DNA of 32,853 nucleotides from assembly GCF_004211145.1 (NCBI RefSeq), contig NZ_SEBS01000052.1, positions 1 to 32,853 on the forward strand, in the 5' to 3' direction. Numbering within the stretch: position 1 is the first letter of the stretch; every line of letters starts with the position of its first letter. Under the pieces are notes generated by a model. The model did no database searches. It was not told the origin of the DNA and saw nothing but the letters and a program-made list of their open reading frames with translations. Both the position numbers and the translations under genes were made by a program. Positions 31,957 to 32,853 of this stretch are shown here, one piece after another. This DNA comes from Flavobacterium sp. Lineage in GTDB: Bacteria; Bacteroidota; Bacteroidia; Flavobacteriales; Flavobacteriaceae.

Positions 31957-32853
31957 ATTATGAAAAAACACATCCTGACAGGACTTGCGCTGGTTGCCTT
32001 GTTCAATGCCCGCGCGCAGCAACAGCCACAGCCAACCGACAGTACAAGCTATAAAAGCACCAAATTGACACTCGATGAGATCAATCTCGTGTCGAGTTAC
32101 TACAACCAGGATGGCGATCATTCGGCGGTTGAAGGAGGCGAAGGCACGCAAAAACTAACCGATGTCTCCAACACGATCGACGTGAAGCTCATCAAGTACA
32201 GCGAGGCCGGTAAAAAACACAGTTTCGGGCTTGAGGTCGGCATCGATCATTATACCTCGGCCTCGTCCGACAAAATCGATCCGTACACGACTTCATCGGC
32301 ATCTTACAGCGACACGCGTTTTTATCCGTCACTCAATTACAGCGTCGAGAACGAGAAGACCGGAAACACATTTTCAGCAGGTTTATCATCGTCTACCGAG
32401 TATGACTACCAATCTTTTGGGGGAACGATCGGCTACGCGAAGAAGACGGCGAACAAGAATGGGGAATTCTCGGCGCGATTCCAGACGTATATCGACCAGA
32501 TAAAAATGATCTTGCCGATTGAGCTTCGAACGCCAGATTCCGGCGGGAACGAAAACAGGAACACGTATGCGTTGGCACTCGGCTATTCGCAGATCGTCAA
32601 TAAGAATTTCCAGATCATGTTCATGGCCGACGTCATTTCCCAGCAGGGTTACCTCGGATTGCCGTTCAACCGCGTCTATTTCACTGACGGCAGCGTTGAT
32701 CAGGAAAATCTGCCCGACAGCCGACTTAAAATTCCGGTTGCCGTTCGCGGAAGTTATTTCCTGGGCGATAATGTGATCGTCAGGGCGTATTACCGTTATT
32801 ATGCCGACGATTGGAAACTCAGCGCGCATACGGTCGATTTGGAAATCCCCGTG
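31957..32853 (+). CDS. DUF3570 protein, predicted outer-membrane barrel (partial, open at right edge)
   Basis: The frame is open from the ATG at 31957 to the edge, exactly 299 codons. It starts with a signal peptide (MKKHILTGLALVALFNARA, cleavage before QQQ), then LDEINLVSSYYNQDGDHSAVEGG and GTQKLTDVSNTIDVKLI, which is the DUF3570 signature. The rest alternates polar and hydrophobic residues in strands with turns rich in Asn, Gly and Asp, typical of an outer-membrane beta-barrel (for example SFGLEVGIDHYTSASSD and NTYALALGYSQIVNKNFQ). It would close the exported module: lipoprotein and barrel in the outer membrane, thioredoxin in the periplasm. The C-terminal end is missing. Confidence 0.82.
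   Translation, partial: MMKKHILTGLALVALFNARAQQQPQPTDSTSYKSTKLTLDEINLVSSYYNQDGDHSAVEGGEGTQKLTDVSNTIDVKLIKYSEAGKKHSFGLEVGIDHYTSASSDKIDPYTTSSASYSDTRFYPSLNYSVENEKTGNTFSAGLSSSTEYDYQSFGGTIGYAKKTANKNGEFSARFQTYIDQIKMILPIELRTPDSGGNENRNTYALALGYSQIVNKNFQIMFMADVISQQGYLGLPFNRVYFTDGSVDQENLPDSRLKIPVAVRGSYFLGDNVIVRAYYRYYADDWKLSAHTVDLEIPV

Overview
The window looks like a chromosomal segment from a member of the Flavobacteriaceae (Bacteroidota), with a base composition that looks richer in G+C than most Flavobacterium. The evidence is a PorX-type PglZ response regulator, a fused LpxC/FabZ, a second LpxD paralogue beside efp, DUF4199, DUF4266 and DUF3570 proteins, and many promoters carrying the Bacteroidota -7 element TAnnTTTG instead of a sigma70 -10 box. 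No rRNA, tRNA, CRISPR array, transposase or prophage gene was seen. Most genes are core metabolism or envelope genes; the accessory interest lies in the intergenic DNA and at the right end.

Layout. 1-1.4 kb: three small unknown proteins on the minus strand, the first cut by the left edge. 1.7-4.1 kb: a fatty-acid desaturase and proline dehydrogenase on the plus strand. 4.1-4.95 kb: a gene-free block of degenerate repeats, including three roughly 150-bp units whose first unit starts with a copy of the end of the neighbouring xth gene. 4.95-15.2 kb: mostly minus strand, with xth, an MsbA-like ABC exporter, a methyltransferase, a small membrane-anchored protein, alanine dehydrogenase, tsaE-porX, a VOC protein, DUF4199, a membrane-tethered LuxR-type protein with an unknown upstream partner, and a small secreted protein. 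15.4-23.2 kb: plus strand, with an HD phosphohydrolase followed by the lipid A block lpxD - lpxC/fabZ - lpxA - efp - lpxD paralogue - NTF2-like, then sucD. 23.2-27.7 kb: a membrane protein (minus), fabG, a large membrane-anchored protein with a MIDAS-like motif, and a DinB-fold protein (minus).

27.7-32.85 kb is the most interesting part. A sulfatase-like (LtaS-type) membrane enzyme is preceded by six TTAAG/CTAAG cores at exact 11-bp steps. The same core, twice at 11 bp, lies upstream of a tightly packed operon: thioredoxin-like protein, ApbE-type FMN transferase without a visible export signal, DUF4266 lipoprotein ending in Cys-Gly-Cys-Asn, and a DUF3570 protein (predicted outer-membrane barrel) that runs off the right edge. 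This suggests a shared response-regulator regulon linking an envelope enzyme to an extracytoplasmic redox/maturation module of unknown function.

A second theme is short tandem arrays of 7-8 bp units in many intergenic gaps. They differ in sequence from gap to gap, and in several gaps two arrays face each other as inverted arms around a unique core.
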